This document shows, one piece after another, positions 19,103 to 28,882 of a DNA stretch of 64,000 nt. Within the stretch, counting starts at the first letter, position 1, and each line of letters begins with the position of its first letter. The DNA is from Gammaproteobacteria bacterium (GTDB lineage Bacteria > Pseudomonadota > Gammaproteobacteria > Pseudomonadales > Azotimanducaceae). A program made the translations under genes and the position numbers. The notes beneath the pieces are model-generated. The model made no database searches. It was not told the DNA's origin and saw nothing but the letters and a program-made list of their open reading frames with translations. The stretch lies in assembly GCA_002690865.1 (NCBI GenBank), contig NZGG01000037.1:1-64000 (forward strand). The letters run 5' to 3'.

Positions 19103-19809
19103 AAGCTCACATCTCTCTGTAGTTTAGAGTTCTTTGCTATTTCTAATTTATTATTCCACTCAACAGCTACGCCATTGTTATATCGAGCATCGATGAGCTT
19201 AGGTGTACCAAGCGATTCATTTTCAATCTCATATAAAATATCAACCGTCCTTTGAAGTCTTTCACGAATATCTTCATTACCAAGAAAAATCTTTGTACCT
19301 GATGAATCATGGAATTCCCAAGCACCTCTATCATTAAGCTTAAGTAGTTTCATCACATTGCCTGATTTAAATAGCACACGATTGAATTGCTGATACACTT
19401 CCATCACTCGAGGAGCGCTTCCTTTAGGACCGTAAAGCTGTGGCAAATCCCCACCAACAAGATAATCGGCAATAAAAACCTCCCCACGATCATTTATGTA
19501 AGCATCATCATTCCAATAGGCTATTGCTTTTTCCAATCTGATATCCAACTCGAGGTTATTGGGCCACTTTCTTGCCACATAAACACTGTGGACTGAACTT
19601 ATTTCTTCTAGACGTATTTTTATATCAAGAAGATTATTTAAGTCGGCAACAGACTTTAGTTGATCGAAAATTTGCTCTAACTGTTTATCATTAAGGTCCT
19701 TTTTCAACGAGATCATTCGATTGTCTCCTTCAAAGGAATCGCTAAGGTAAATGTAGGCCAAACAAATAGGTAATAAAAAAACAACAAATAATAGATATTT
19801 GTAATTCAC
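19099..19809 (-). CDS. ftsQ: Cell division protein FtsQ
   Basis: Bitopic divisome protein, 236 residues, shorter than the E. coli protein (276). One membrane helix at residues 5-22, then the POTRA-type region ([21 protein letters not shown] is its first part) and the FtsQ domain with [22 protein letters not shown]. It overlaps murC and ftsA by 4 bp each. In most relatives ddl lies between murC and ftsQ; here it does not. Confidence 0.93.
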   Translation of the reverse strand: MNYKYLLFVVFLLPICLAYIYLSDSFEGDNRMISLKKDLNDKQLEQIFDQLKSVADLNNLLDIKIRLEEISSVHSVYVARKWPNNLELDIRLEKAIAYWNDDAYINDRGEVFIADYLVGGDLPQLYGPKGSAPRVMEVYQQFNRVLFKSGNVMKLLKLNDRGAWEFHDSSGTKIFLGNEDIRERLQRTVDILYEIENESLGTPKLIDARYNNGVAVEWNNKLEIAKNSKLQRDVSL

Positions 19810-21236
19810 GCTATTACTCTCCTATCTTCCCAACTCATAGTTAAATCGCTAGCAAGCTGGGCTGTTTCTCCCGCTCCTTGGGTCAAGAGCAGGTCCCCAG
19901 CCTGCAAGATATGCCCAAGATGCCTAGGGACATCTTTCATTTCTGCTACATGGTCAACCTGACTGTGTACCTTCAAATTATCGTATAGATCTTTACTTGC
20001 GGCGCCATCTATAAACTGCTCGCCCGCCGCATATACATCAACCAGTATCAAATAATCCACATCCGAGAGCACATTGATAAATTGGTCAAATAATTCAAAC
20101 GTCCGCGTATACCGATGAGGCTGATAAACCATAACCAATCGATTTTCTGGCCAACCTGCCCGGACTGCTTTCACCGTTTCCCTGACTTCTCTGGGGTGAT
20201 GCCCATAGTCATCGACCAAAAGAAAAGTCCCATTGCCAATTGAGAAGGTTCCATGCATCTCGAAACGACGCTCAACTCCCTGGAAACTTGCAAGCCCATC
20301 GACAATATCTCTATCAGTAACATTCTCATCTATCGCAATAGCGATAGATGCCAGAGCATTTAAGGCATTATGGCGGCCTGGCATTGCGAGTTCTATTTTG
20401 AGAGCTTTTTCTCTGTCCTTAGAACTGACAGAGAATGTTGCCATATTTGTGTATTGAACATAGTCGTAAGCTCGAACATCCGCATCTTTATCAAATCCAT
20501 AGGTAAGTACTGGTCGCTTTATATCAGGCAATATAGAACGAACACCAGGATCATCGATACAGGCTACTAAAAAACCGTAAAAAGGTAAGTTGTGAATAAA
20601 TGCCAAGAAAGCTAGTTTAAGCTTTTCAAAGCTGCCCTCATAATTATTTAAATGATCACGATCAATATTAGTTAAAATGACAACCATTGGCTGCAAATAT
20701 AAGAATGATGAATCGCTCTCATCTGCCTCAGCCACCAAATATCTGCTGGCACCAAGTTGCGCGTTAGATTCTGCGCTATTCAATAATCCACCAATTATAA
20801 AGGTCGGGTCGAGCCCCCCCTGAGAGAATATAGATACTATCAAACTCGTAGCAGTAGTCTTACCATGGGTTCCAGCTACGGCTATTCCATACCTATACCT
20901 CATCAGTTCGCCCAACATTTCAGCGCGCGGGATTACAGGAGTTCGCTGCTTGAGAGCTGCCGCTACTTCCACGTTATAAGGATCAATAGCCGTAGAAACC
21001 ACAACCACGTCTGCACCAGAAACATTTTTAGCAGAATGGCCGATGGAAACATCAACTCCTATTTTTTTTAGCCGCTCTGTGACCCCAGAGGTTACTAGAT
21101 CGGAACCAGAAATCGCATAGCCTTGATTATGCAAAACTTCTGCGATACCACACATTCCAGCACCTCCAATACCGACAAAATGGATATGTTTTATGCGACG
21201 CATCTCTACTGCATCCAAATAAGTTCTATCTTGCAT
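19806..21236 (-). CDS. murC: UDP-N-acetylmuramate:L-alanine ligase MurC
   Basis: Adds L-Ala to UDP-MurNAc in the cytoplasm. From the ATG at 21236 it has 476 residues, with [17 protein letters not shown] in the N-terminal nucleotide site, [12 protein letters not shown] as ATP loop near residue 115, and a normal C-terminal domain. The ATG at 21266 is possible, but GGAGGAGAC immediately before the ATG at 21236 is a far better ribosome site. It overlaps ftsW by 11 bp and ftsQ by 4 bp. murG, normally between ftsW and murC, is absent. Confidence 0.96.
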   Translation of the reverse strand: MQDRTYLDAVEMRRIKHIHFVGIGGAGMCGIAEVLHNQGYAISGSDLVTSGVTERLKKIGVDVSIGHSAKNVSGADVVVVSTAIDPYNVEVAAALKQRTPVIPRAEMLGELMRYRYGIAVAGTHGKTTATSLIVSIFSQGGLDPTFIIGGLLNSAESNAQLGASRYLVAEADESDSSFLYLQPMVVILTNIDRDHLNNYEGSFEKLKLAFLAFIHNLPFYGFLVACIDDPGVRSILPDIKRPVLTYGFDKDADVRAYDYVQYTNMATFSVSSKDREKALKIELAMPGRHNALNALASIAIAIDENVTDRDIVDGLASFQGVERRFEMHGTFSIGNGTFLLVDDYGHHPREVRETVKAVRAGWPENRLVMVYQPHRYTRTFELFDQFINVLSDVDYLILVDVYAAGEQFIDGAASKDLYDNLKVHSQVDHVAEMKDVPRHLGHILQAGDLLLTQGAGETAQLASDLTMSWEDRRVIA

Positions 21237-22383
21237 GTCTCCTCCTCTTATGGTTTCTGCATTCAAATTCTACTCGAAGCAAAATACCAATTAGCAGACA
21301 GCTGACAATAAGACTATTCCCTCCATAACTCATAAGAGGCAGAGTCAGTCCTTTTGTTGGAAGAACGCCAAGGTTAACACCAAGATTTATAAAAGCCTGA
21401 ACACCAAGCATTAATCCTGTTCCGTATGCAACATAAGCATGAAAAGTTAATCCTTTGGTCATAGCAGTATTCCCTATCCAAAGAATACGAATAACCATCA
21501 AGCAAAATAGGGCAATTACGAGGCTAGCACCGACAAGGCCCAACTCTTCCGCAATAATAGAAAACAAGAAATCTGTATGGGCCTCTGGGAGAAAAAATAA
21601 TTTCTGAATGCTATTACCTAAACCAAGTCCAAAAAGATCACCCCTACCAAAGGCAATAAGTGCCTGAGTAAGTTGATATCCTGCTTCGTATTGATGTTCC
21701 CACGGGTTGGTAAATACAATAAGTCGTTGAAAGCGATAAGGCTCAAGAACTACGAGCAGTGTGCCTGCAGCAACACTTACAATGAGTAAAGGCGCAAAAT
21801 ACTTAATAGAAGCCCCAGCCAAGAAAAATACACCCATCACAGATGAGATAATAACTAAAGATGTTCCAAAATCTGGTTGTGCCATTAACAAGCAAACAGC
21901 AGTAACAAGCACAACCAAGGGGTTCAAGAAGCGAACAAGTTCATTAGTCCGATTTCTCTTGAGCACAGCAAAATACCCAGCAACATAAAGAATGATGAAT
22001 AATTTTAGAAATTCAGAACCTTGGATAGTCAAAAAGCCAAGCGGAATCCATCGCTGGCTTCCATTAACTTCTCGACCAACGCCGGGAATAAGCACCAAAA
22101 TAAGTAATGCAAATCCAACTAGTAATAACGGCAATCGAATTTTTTCCCAGAACTGTATAGGTAGACCTATTGCCATTAATCCGACAAAAATACTGATAAA
22201 GAGATATATCAAGTGCTTTAATAAAAGGTAAAAGGAACTCCCATAATACTTGGACGACAATTCCACTGATGCGGAGGCAACCATTACTAATCCGACCAAA
22301 AGAAGAACAAGAGCACTTGTGAATATTATAGGATCTAGCGGAAATTTATCTCCAACCGCCTTTTTCTTCGCCCTAGATATCAT
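21226..22383 (-). CDS. ftsW: Septal peptidoglycan polymerase FtsW
   Basis: SEDS-family glycosyltransferase of the divisome, 385 residues with about ten membrane helices. Typical stretches are [25 protein letters not shown] (read in part), [26 protein letters not shown] and the final [11 protein letters not shown]. It works with FtsI and uses lipid II. The start overlaps murD by 4 bp and the stop overlaps murC by 11 bp, leaving no room for murG. Confidence 0.96.
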   Translation of the reverse strand: MISRAKKKAVGDKFPLDPIIFTSALVLLLVGLVMVASASVELSSKYYGSSFYLLLKHLIYLFISIFVGLMAIGLPIQFWEKIRLPLLLVGFALLILVLIPGVGREVNGSQRWIPLGFLTIQGSEFLKLFIILYVAGYFAVLKRNRTNELVRFLNPLVVLVTAVCLLMAQPDFGTSLVIISSVMGVFFLAGASIKYFAPLLIVSVAAGTLLVVLEPYRFQRLIVFTNPWEHQYEAGYQLTQALIAFGRGDLFGLGLGNSIQKLFFLPEAHTDFLFSIIAEELGLVGASLVIALFCLMVIRILWIGNTAMTKGLTFHAYVAYGTGLMLGVQAFINLGVNLGVLPTKGLTLPLMSYGGNSLIVSCLLIGILLRVEFECRNHKRRRHAR

Positions 22384-23693
22384 GGTGAATACCTATAAAC
22401 CAGGGATTTAAAAGCATCACCTCGTGCGCGATAATCTTCAAACATATCGAAACTCGCACATGCTGGAGAAAACAAAACGATATCTCTAGGTTTAGCTGAT
22501 TTTTTAGCTAGTGTTACAGCCCTTGCAAGAGTTGTGCATCTCTCCAAATCACAGAACTCACCAAGTGTCTCGCTAATTTCTTCTCTAGCTTCACCAAAAG
22601 CTATAAGTTTCTTCACAAAAGCTTTCACTAGGGGACTAAGATCAGAAAAACCTGTCTCTTTTGATACACCCCCCAAAAGGAGAATGATATTTCGTCCTAC
22701 TGCAAAACTTCTGATTGCAGCTTCGCAAGAGGCAATATTAGTTGCCTTAGAGTCATTATAGAAAGTCACATCATTGATTTTTTTAACTAATTCGCAGCGA
22801 TGTGGCAAGCCTCTAAAGCTTTTCAAATCCTCCAACATAGAAGCCATTTCGAGTCCAACAGCAGTCCCTAGAGCCAAAGCCGCCATGCAATTCGAAACAT
22901 TATGTGCTCCCCCAAGAGGTAATTGTTCCTGAGAGATTAGTTTTGTTCTACCCTGATGAATAACACCATCGATTATCCCAAAATCTCCCAAAGACTTAGG
23001 CTTATCCTGTCCAAAGGAAATACTTGAGCTTTCCGTTGGGATCGAATAATCCCATTGAAGCTGACGATTAATAATTGCAGTCTCACAATTCTGATATACG
23101 TTACCTTTTACTTCATAATAATCATCCAAAGAATTATAACGATCGAGGTGGTCGGGAGATAAATTCAAGACTACTGAAGCTACTGTAGGCAGATTAGTAG
23201 CTAATTCAAGCTGGAAACTGGATACTTCAAGAATATATAATTTTGCTAACTCCGTAAGCACATCGAGACAAGGTTTGCCAATATTCCCACCAACAAAAAC
23301 ACCTGCGCTCTGACAGCTAGCCAAATGGCCAAGCATCGCCGTGACAGTACTCTTTCCGTTAGATCCAGTTATTGCGACCATGGGTGCGTTAGCTAATTGT
23401 CCAAACATTGCCACGTCCCCTGTGACAGGTATATCAAGTTTGCTAGCCTCAACAAGACAGGGATTGGATAAAGCAACTCCTGGACTAACAACTATTTCAC
23501 TAGCCCCAAGAATAATCTCTGAATTAGGCCTACAAAAAGAAACATCAGGATTAATTTTCCGTAATGATGCGAGGCGCTTCGGAGAGGGATTATCATCAAT
23601 GATAGTGTAATTAAGACCCTTACTCTCAAAAAATTGCGCGCAACTAAGACCAGTCGCGCCCAAACCAAAAATCAATTTATAATCCTGCAACAA
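22380..23693 (-). CDS. murD: UDP-N-acetylmuramoylalanine:D-glutamate ligase MurD
   Basis: Adds D-Glu to UDP-MurNAc-L-Ala, 437 residues. N-terminal FGLGATGLSCAQFF binds the uridine nucleotide, GSNGKSTVTAMLGHL near residue 113 is the ATP loop, and the C-terminal region has ILLLGGVSKETGFSDL and ending DMFEDYRARGDAFKSL. It starts with TTG, 7 bp after the murE stop. In related clusters murF and mraY fill this spot; here they do not. Confidence 0.96.
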   Translation of the reverse strand: MLQDYKLIFGLGATGLSCAQFFESKGLNYTIIDDNPSPKRLASLRKINPDVSFCRPNSEIILGASEIVVSPGVALSNPCLVEASKLDIPVTGDVAMFGQLANAPMVAITGSNGKSTVTAMLGHLASCQSAGVFVGGNIGKPCLDVLTELAKLYILEVSSFQLELATNLPTVASVVLNLSPDHLDRYNSLDDYYEVKGNVYQNCETAIINRQLQWDYSIPTESSSISFGQDKPKSLGDFGIIDGVIHQGRTKLISQEQLPLGGAHNVSNCMAALALGTAVGLEMASMLEDLKSFRGLPHRCELVKKINDVTFYNDSKATNIASCEAAIRSFAVGRNIILLLGGVSKETGFSDLSPLVKAFVKKLIAFGEAREEISETLGEFCDLERCTTLARAVTLAKKSAKPRDIVLFSPACASFDMFEDYRARGDAFKSLVYRYSP

Positions 23694-23700
23694 AATCAGG

Positions 23701-25155
23701 CTACCCTTTAGACACAGTAGAGATATACCTCTCTACTGTGTCCAAATCATTGAAAAACTTTTTGTTTCCACGAACTTCTTGGTACAACTCGTGACCTTTA
23801 CCCGCAATCAAAATTACATCATTTTGATCTGCCTCACTAATAACTTTCTTTATTGCCATCTCTCTAGACAACTCAATAATATAAAATTCAGAATCCTTAA
23901 TCCCCTTTACAATATCGTTTGCTATTTCCTCCGGCTCTTCAAAACGAGGGTTATCGCTTGTAATGATGAGACGGTCTGCCAGTTCAAAAGCAATCTCTCC
24001 CATTTCTCTTCGCTTACCTTTATCCCGTCCGCCTCCACAACCAAAAACACACCATATCTTTCCAGGGAAATGTGATCGCAATCCAAGTAGAACGCTTCTT
24101 AGCGCGGCAGGTGTATGTGCATAATCAATAACAATGGATGGACAATCTGTCCTGCGAAGCACATGCATTCGACCGGGTAAAGTCCTAAGTTCTCCTAAGG
24201 CACTTGTTAACTCCTTAAAATCAAATCCCAAGGCACCGAGAACACCTGCAGCTGCTAACAAATTACTAACATTAAACTCACCCATTAAATTAGACTTTAG
24301 AGTGGCCTTACCCCATGGACTGTCAATTGTGAACGACATACCAGATTCATTAAGGTCTATGGAGCTTGCAACAACATCTGATTTAGTCGTAAAGCCATAG
24401 AAAATCTTCTCAGCACAGACATTCTTAGATATATCTTCACAGTGAATATCATCAGCATTGAGGACAGCTATTTCCAGCTCTGGCCACTGCATAAGCCGTC
24501 TTTTTGCATTCAGATAACTCGCCATCGATGGGTGATAATCAAGATGGTCTCGCGAGAGATTTGTATAAGCGGCAATTTTGATTTTGGTACCATCCAAACG
24601 CATCTGGCTTAGCCCATGAGATGATGCTTCTAAAGCAGCCATAGTACATCCTTTACTCAAAAGCGAAGCAAGATTAGACTGAAGAGTGATTGCATCCGGA
24701 GTCGTTAATCCCTCTATTTTTTCAATATCGAGTGCACTCGGAAAGCCCACTCCTAAGGTGCCCACTACACCACATTGAGTTCCAAGATTATTTGCTGTGG
24801 TTGCCACAAAGTTAGCAACTGACGTCTTACCATTAGTTCCAGTCACGGCGAAAACAGTCAGCTTTTTTGATGGATCCCCAAAAAACCGACTAGCTATCTG
24901 TCCTCTCTGATTTTTCAGATCATCAACCATAATAATTGGAATAGACCGAGAACTAGATGGGATGGGGCCGTCGCAAAGGATGGCTGCAGCACTTTGTTCA
25001 ACCTCACTTACATATTTTTTCCCATCATTTTTTTGACCACGTATCGCAATATATAGGCATCCGTTTGACACTTTACGAGAGTCATCAGTAATACCACGAA
25101 TGAACACATCCTCATCTAAGGTAATATTAGGAAGTAGTTCGCTTAGCATAGTCAT
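23701..25155 (-). CDS. murE: UDP-MurNAc-L-Ala-D-Glu:meso-diaminopimelate ligase MurE
   Basis: Adds the third stem residue, 484 residues. GTNGKTSVANFV near residue 107 is the ATP loop, and ITSDNPRFEEP about residue 400 carries the DNPR motif that selects meso-diaminopimelate over lysine. The start overlaps the ftsI stop by 4 bp. Directly downstream comes murD, not murF, so the product (UDP-MurNAc-tripeptide) has no local enzyme to extend it. Confidence 0.96.
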   Translation of the reverse strand: MTMLSELLPNITLDEDVFIRGITDDSRKVSNGCLYIAIRGQKNDGKKYVSEVEQSAAAILCDGPIPSSSRSIPIIMVDDLKNQRGQIASRFFGDPSKKLTVFAVTGTNGKTSVANFVATTANNLGTQCGVVGTLGVGFPSALDIEKIEGLTTPDAITLQSNLASLLSKGCTMAALEASSHGLSQMRLDGTKIKIAAYTNLSRDHLDYHPSMASYLNAKRRLMQWPELEIAVLNADDIHCEDISKNVCAEKIFYGFTTKSDVVASSIDLNESGMSFTIDSPWGKATLKSNLMGEFNVSNLLAAAGVLGALGFDFKELTSALGELRTLPGRMHVLRRTDCPSIVIDYAHTPAALRSVLLGLRSHFPGKIWCVFGCGGGRDKGKRREMGEIAFELADRLIITSDNPRFEEPEEIANDIVKGIKDSEFYIIELSREMAIKKVISEADQNDVILIAGKGHELYQEVRGNKKFFNDLDTVERYISTVSKG

Positions 25156-26801
25156 CTCGCAACCACCAGAGACTGTTTTGGCGGAATATTCAATACTCGC
25201 AGTGCACTGGACATTACCCGAGAAAAAACTGGTGCGGCTATCGCACCACCTCCATACTCTTTTGTGCTTGGCTCATTTATTAACACCACACCCACTAACA
25301 ATGGATTATCTACTGGCGTCATCCCTGCGAAAAATGCTAGATGCGCTGTATCCTCGTAACCAGCTCTCCCAATCTTACGAACTGTCCCCGTCTTTCCTGC
25401 AACATCATAAGCAGCAATAGCCGCTTTACTACCAGTCCCACTATCAACCACACTCTTCAACATTAGTTTTATCTCATTAGCGATAACTGGATCCAAAACT
25501 CGTTTTTCAGATACTCTTGGGTTTTTTAAGAGCGTAGCATCACGCTTTATTCCCCCCGACCCAATAGTTAGATATGCAGTTGCAAGTTGAAGTGGCGTTA
25601 CGGTCAACCCATAACCATAGGCAAAAGTCGCTCTTTCGATATCTGTCCATCTTCTGTGATCAGGAAGTGTACCTGTGCGCTCACCAGGAAAACCAAAACC
25701 AGTATCCTGACCAAACCCAATATTCTGGAATAGCTCTCTGACTGAGTGTTCATTGAGAGTAAGTGCAAGCTTACTGATTCCTACCTGACTCGATAGGGCA
25801 ACAATTTGAGAAAGATTAATGATCCCTCGATTAGAAGGATCACGCACGGTAAAGTCTCCGACTCTCACAAAACCAGGGTTCGTATCAATCTCGCTATCCA
25901 CGAGGTACCCTGCCTGAAGAGCGGCGGCTACAGTGAAGGGCTTTACAGTAGATCCCGGCTCAAATTGATCAGTAACTGCTCTATTTCGTAATGTTGCATG
26001 ATCAAGAATAAACCTATTATTAGGATTATAGGAGGGCTGATTAACCATGCTAAGAATCTGTCCAGTACGCACATCTAGAATAACGATCGAACCCGATGCG
26101 GCACTGTAATGTGCAATAGCTGATTTAAGTTCACGATATGCCAAAAACTGAAGACGCAGATCAATACTCAAATCTAAATTTCGTCCAGGGATGGCTTCCT
26201 CGACCGGCATCAAATCTCTAATAATTTCGCCATGCAAATTCTTCAACACCTTCTTTTTTCCAGAAGATCCGGCAAGCCACTGGTCAAAAGCAAGCTCAAG
26301 ACCTTCCTGACCCCGATCATCAATATCAGTAATCCCTACCACATGAGCAGATACCTCTCCCGCTGGATAGTAGCGGTGATACTCTTTTTCCCCAAACACG
26401 CCCTGTACACCCAAAGATATAGCCTTTTGGGCGTCTGGCGGCGGCATATGTCGTCTCAAGTACACAAAATCGCGATTTTGTGCTCGATCTATTTTTTTCC
26501 TAAATTCATCAAATGGAATGCCAAGATGCTCCGAGAGGCGAAGTAGTTGACCCTGATCAGCAATAATCTTTTTTGGGTTTGCCACTAAAGATATAACCGG
26601 CGAGCTTACCGCCATTGGTTTACCCCGCTTATCTCGGATCATTCCGCGGTGTGCATTAATTCTCTCCATGCGGATTGTGCGAGCATCGCCCTGATCCTGG
26701 AGGAAATCTTTCTCAATTAAATACAAGTATCCTAAACGAGCCTCCAAGCCAACAGCCGCGATAAAAACTGCAAATACGACTAGCCAAACGCGAATACCCA
26801 T
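25152..26801 (-). CDS. ftsI: Septal transpeptidase FtsI (PBP3)
   Basis: Divisome penicillin-binding protein, 549 residues: one N-terminal membrane helix, a pedestal domain and a transpeptidase domain. Motif 1 is S284-x-x-K287 in EPGSTVKPF and motif 3 is K470-T-G in AGKTGTVRKI. Motif 2, normally SSN in gammaproteobacterial PBP3, reads SSQ here (S337-S338-Q339, before VGISKLAL), an unusual change at a catalytic Asn. It overlaps ftsL by 1 bp and murE by 4 bp. Confidence 0.96.
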   Translation of the reverse strand: MGIRVWLVVFAVFIAAVGLEARLGYLYLIEKDFLQDQGDARTIRMERINAHRGMIRDKRGKPMAVSSPVISLVANPKKIIADQGQLLRLSEHLGIPFDEFRKKIDRAQNRDFVYLRRHMPPPDAQKAISLGVQGVFGEKEYHRYYPAGEVSAHVVGITDIDDRGQEGLELAFDQWLAGSSGKKKVLKNLHGEIIRDLMPVEEAIPGRNLDLSIDLRLQFLAYRELKSAIAHYSAASGSIVILDVRTGQILSMVNQPSYNPNNRFILDHATLRNRAVTDQFEPGSTVKPFTVAAALQAGYLVDSEIDTNPGFVRVGDFTVRDPSNRGIINLSQIVALSSQVGISKLALTLNEHSVRELFQNIGFGQDTGFGFPGERTGTLPDHRRWTDIERATFAYGYGLTVTPLQLATAYLTIGSGGIKRDATLLKNPRVSEKRVLDPVIANEIKLMLKSVVDSGTGSKAAIAAYDVAGKTGTVRKIGRAGYEDTAHLAFFAGMTPVDNPLLVGVVLINEPSTKEYGGGAIAAPVFSRVMSSALRVLNIPPKQSLVVAR

Positions 26802-27106
26802 TAATTTTTTCTCACCAGAATAACTTTGGTCACATCTGGAGGGATCATATTAAGCTCATCACGCGCGACCTGATGAAGTCTTCCGTTATTCGCCAAAGCG
26901 CTTTGCTCCAACAAAAGCTTTTCATGTTCGCTTTGGAGATTATCTTGCTCTTGCTGAAGCACTTGAATCTCACGGTACATGTTTCTAGTTTGATGAGATG
27001 CTGCAATTACACCTAAAGCTGAGGAGACTAAAAAGACTCCAGTAAAAACAATAAAAATACGTCGTCCGCACCATAACCAATGAAAAGTTTCTACCAAGGG
27101 ATTCAT
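26801..27106 (-). CDS. ftsL: Cell division protein FtsL
   Basis: Small bitopic protein of the FtsQLB complex, 101 residues: a cytoplasmic tail, a membrane helix (about residues 17-35) and a periplasmic coiled coil with heptad-like IQVLQQEQDNLQSEHEKL. The place between rsmH and ftsI and the fold identify it, since the sequence is poorly conserved. It overlaps rsmH by 4 bp and ftsI by 1 bp. Confidence 0.9.
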   Translation of the reverse strand: MNPLVETFHWLWCGRRIFIVFTGVFLVSSALGVIAASHQTRNMYREIQVLQQEQDNLQSEHEKLLLEQSALANNGRLHQVARDELNMIPPDVTKVILVRKN

Positions 27107-28023
27107 ACGGTTTTCTCGGCAACTCGCATAATGGCACTACGAGCTCTATTATTACCAACTACTTCCGCGTTGCTCGGTCGGGTAGCCTTACCAATTGACT
27201 TTAGTCGTCTATCAACTTTGTCATCTGGAATTGGTAATCTTGCGGGCAAAGACCCAACTTCCATTTCTCGAATGAAATGCTTAACTATTCTATCTTCTAA
27301 AGAATGAAAGCTAATCACGACTAACCGTCCCCTAGAAGCCAGTAAATCTACAACGTCAGCTAGACATCCTTTTAACTCATCTAATTCATTATTAATGTGT
27401 ATACGAATAGCTTGGAAAGAACGAGTCGCGGGGTGTTTCCTGTATTCTCTCGAAGGTACTGCAGATTCTATTACCTGTACTAGTAATTTCGTCCTATCTA
27501 TTTTCTGAGCCGTACGAACTTCTATTATCTTTCGTGCTATCCGTCTTGCAAATCTCTCCTCCCCATAGGTACGCAATACTTGTACGATTTCTGCTTCTGA
27601 CGCTTTCTGTATCCAATCAGTGGCAGAAATACCCTGCGTGCTATTCATTCGCATATCGAGCGGACCATCTTTCGAGAAGCTAAACCCACGTGCAGCCGAA
27701 TTAATTTGTGGCGAAGAAACGCCAAGATCAAGCAGTATTCCATCCACTTTTTCCATATTGTACTTCTGAATATGTTTTGCGATCTGAACAAAAGAACCAT
27801 GTACAATTGTGACCCTTTGGTCCTGAGAAAATCGTCTTTTAGCGTCAAGTATTGCATCAGGATCTTTATCTATTACTAATAACCTGCCCTGAGCATCCAT
27901 TTTATCGGCTATAGCTTGACTGTGGCCGCCTCTGCCATAGGTACAATCCACGTATCTCCCTTTTGGCTTTATCAGAAGAGCATCAACGGCTTCTTGGATT
28001 AGTACAGTATTGTGAGCAAGCAC
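27103..28023 (-). CDS. rsmH: 16S rRNA (cytosine-1402 N4)-methyltransferase RsmH
   Basis: Methylates C1402 in the decoding centre, 306 residues. It has the SAM site YVDCTYGRGGHSQAI near residue 25, ILLDLGVSSPQIN near 100, and the C-terminal SFHSLEDRIVKHFIRE and RPSNAEVVGNNRARSA signatures. It starts at a GTG 12 bp after mraZ. Formerly called mraW. Confidence 0.97.
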   Translation of the reverse strand: MLAHNTVLIQEAVDALLIKPKGRYVDCTYGRGGHSQAIADKMDAQGRLLVIDKDPDAILDAKRRFSQDQRVTIVHGSFVQIAKHIQKYNMEKVDGILLDLGVSSPQINSAARGFSFSKDGPLDMRMNSTQGISATDWIQKASEAEIVQVLRTYGEERFARRIARKIIEVRTAQKIDRTKLLVQVIESAVPSREYRKHPATRSFQAIRIHINNELDELKGCLADVVDLLASRGRLVVISFHSLEDRIVKHFIREMEVGSLPARLPIPDDKVDRRLKSIGKATRPSNAEVVGNNRARSAIMRVAEKTV

Positions 28024-28035
28024 CTAGGACCTCTG

Positions 28036-28500
28036 CTATAGCGATAAAGATTTGAGTTCATCTGAAATCTCCAAACCAGTCGGCTCGGATAGCCAAGCAT
28101 CTCTTCTTAAAAACCAATGCTCCTCATCCCAAAGCTCTAACTTTGTCCCTTGCCCAAGCAGTACGCCTCTTTTACCAATCTGCGCGTACTCTCTAAGGGG
28201 CGGTGTGAGTAATATACGTCCGCTATTATCCATCTGAATATCTGTAGCATGCCCAATTAGCAAGCGCTGAACACGTCGAGTAGCTGCTTCAAAGCTCGAC
28301 AAACTTTCCACCCTCCGCTGGATGTCCTCCCAGTCAGGACGAGGGTATATCAGAAGACAATGCTCTTCAGTATCTATAGTAACTACCATTTCACCTGCAC
28401 AATGCTGAGAAAGTCGCTCACGATAACGAACCGGGATAGCCAGTCGTCCCTTAGCGTCTAAATTGATATTATTTACTCCTCGAAACAATTTTCTCAGCAC
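28036..28500 (-). CDS. mraZ: Transcriptional regulator MraZ
   Basis: AbrB-fold DNA-binding repressor of the dcw operon, 154 residues with two repeated domains: DAKGRLAIPVRYRE near residue 15 and DNSGRILLTPPLRE near residue 95, each with the DxxxR signature. It starts at a GTG. The leader, more than 150 nt long, holds three TGGGN-like repeats spaced 10 bp apart just downstream of a good promoter, so autorepression is likely. Confidence 0.96.
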   Translation of the reverse strand: MLRKLFRGVNNINLDAKGRLAIPVRYRERLSQHCAGEMVVTIDTEEHCLLIYPRPDWEDIQRRVESLSSFEAATRRVQRLLIGHATDIQMDNSGRILLTPPLREYAQIGKRGVLLGQGTKLELWDEEHWFLRRDAWLSEPTGLEISDELKSLSL

Positions 28501-28621
28501 CTTGAAAAACGATTAGCTAAAATGTGCCTTTAGGGAAAGGACATGCCTGCGCCAAAGAAGTCTGCGATCAAAATGCCAGCTCTCTGTCACGGTGATACAC
28601 TACAAATCTGAGTGATAAAAT

Positions 28622-28646
28622 TCCCACAAAACTACACAAATACCCA
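28622..28646 (-). promoter_or_regulatory. MraZ operator: three direct repeats at 10-bp period
   Basis: On the minus strand the sequence reads TGGGT, five bases, TGTAG, five bases, TGGGA, at 28646-28642, 28636-28632 and 28626-28622. This matches the TGGGN repeats with 5-bp spacers that MraZ binds in E. coli; the middle repeat is imperfect. It lies just after the predicted transcription start, where a bound repressor would block the operon. Confidence 0.75.
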
Positions 28647-28661
28647 CTTTTTCCAACCTGC

Positions 28662-28690
28662 ACGATAGAAAGGGGACAACTTCTTGTCAA
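28662..28690 (-). promoter_or_regulatory. Predicted sigma70 promoter of the mraZ-dcw operon
   Basis: Minus strand: perfect -35 TTGACA (28690-28685), 17-bp spacer, -10 TATCGT (28667-28662, four of six). Transcription should start near 28655, about 155 nt ahead of the mraZ GTG, and runs into the MraZ operator at once. Confidence 0.7.
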
Positions 28691-28882
28691 GCAGTTAAAA
28701 AGAACGAATTGTTGTTGAAACACAAGAACTTAAGAATCATTTTAATGAGTTACTTTGAGTAGACTGGATAAGATATGGTAATACAATTAGATAATGATCA
28801 TACTTAAAGTAATCTATAAAGAAGTGCCCCCATCTAAGAAATGATAGACTATTTAGATATAAAGGAAAACTTTTTTATAATT

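Larger units (their letters stand above)
28501..28882. other. Intergenic region between rnpB and mraZ
   Basis: This 382-bp stretch holds the mraZ promoter and MraZ operator (given separately) in its lower half. The upper part, 28700-28882, is very AT-rich and contains an ATCTAA/TTAGAT inverted repeat with a 15-base loop on the minus strand after rnpB, but no clear terminator. No gene is visible. Confidence 0.7.
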
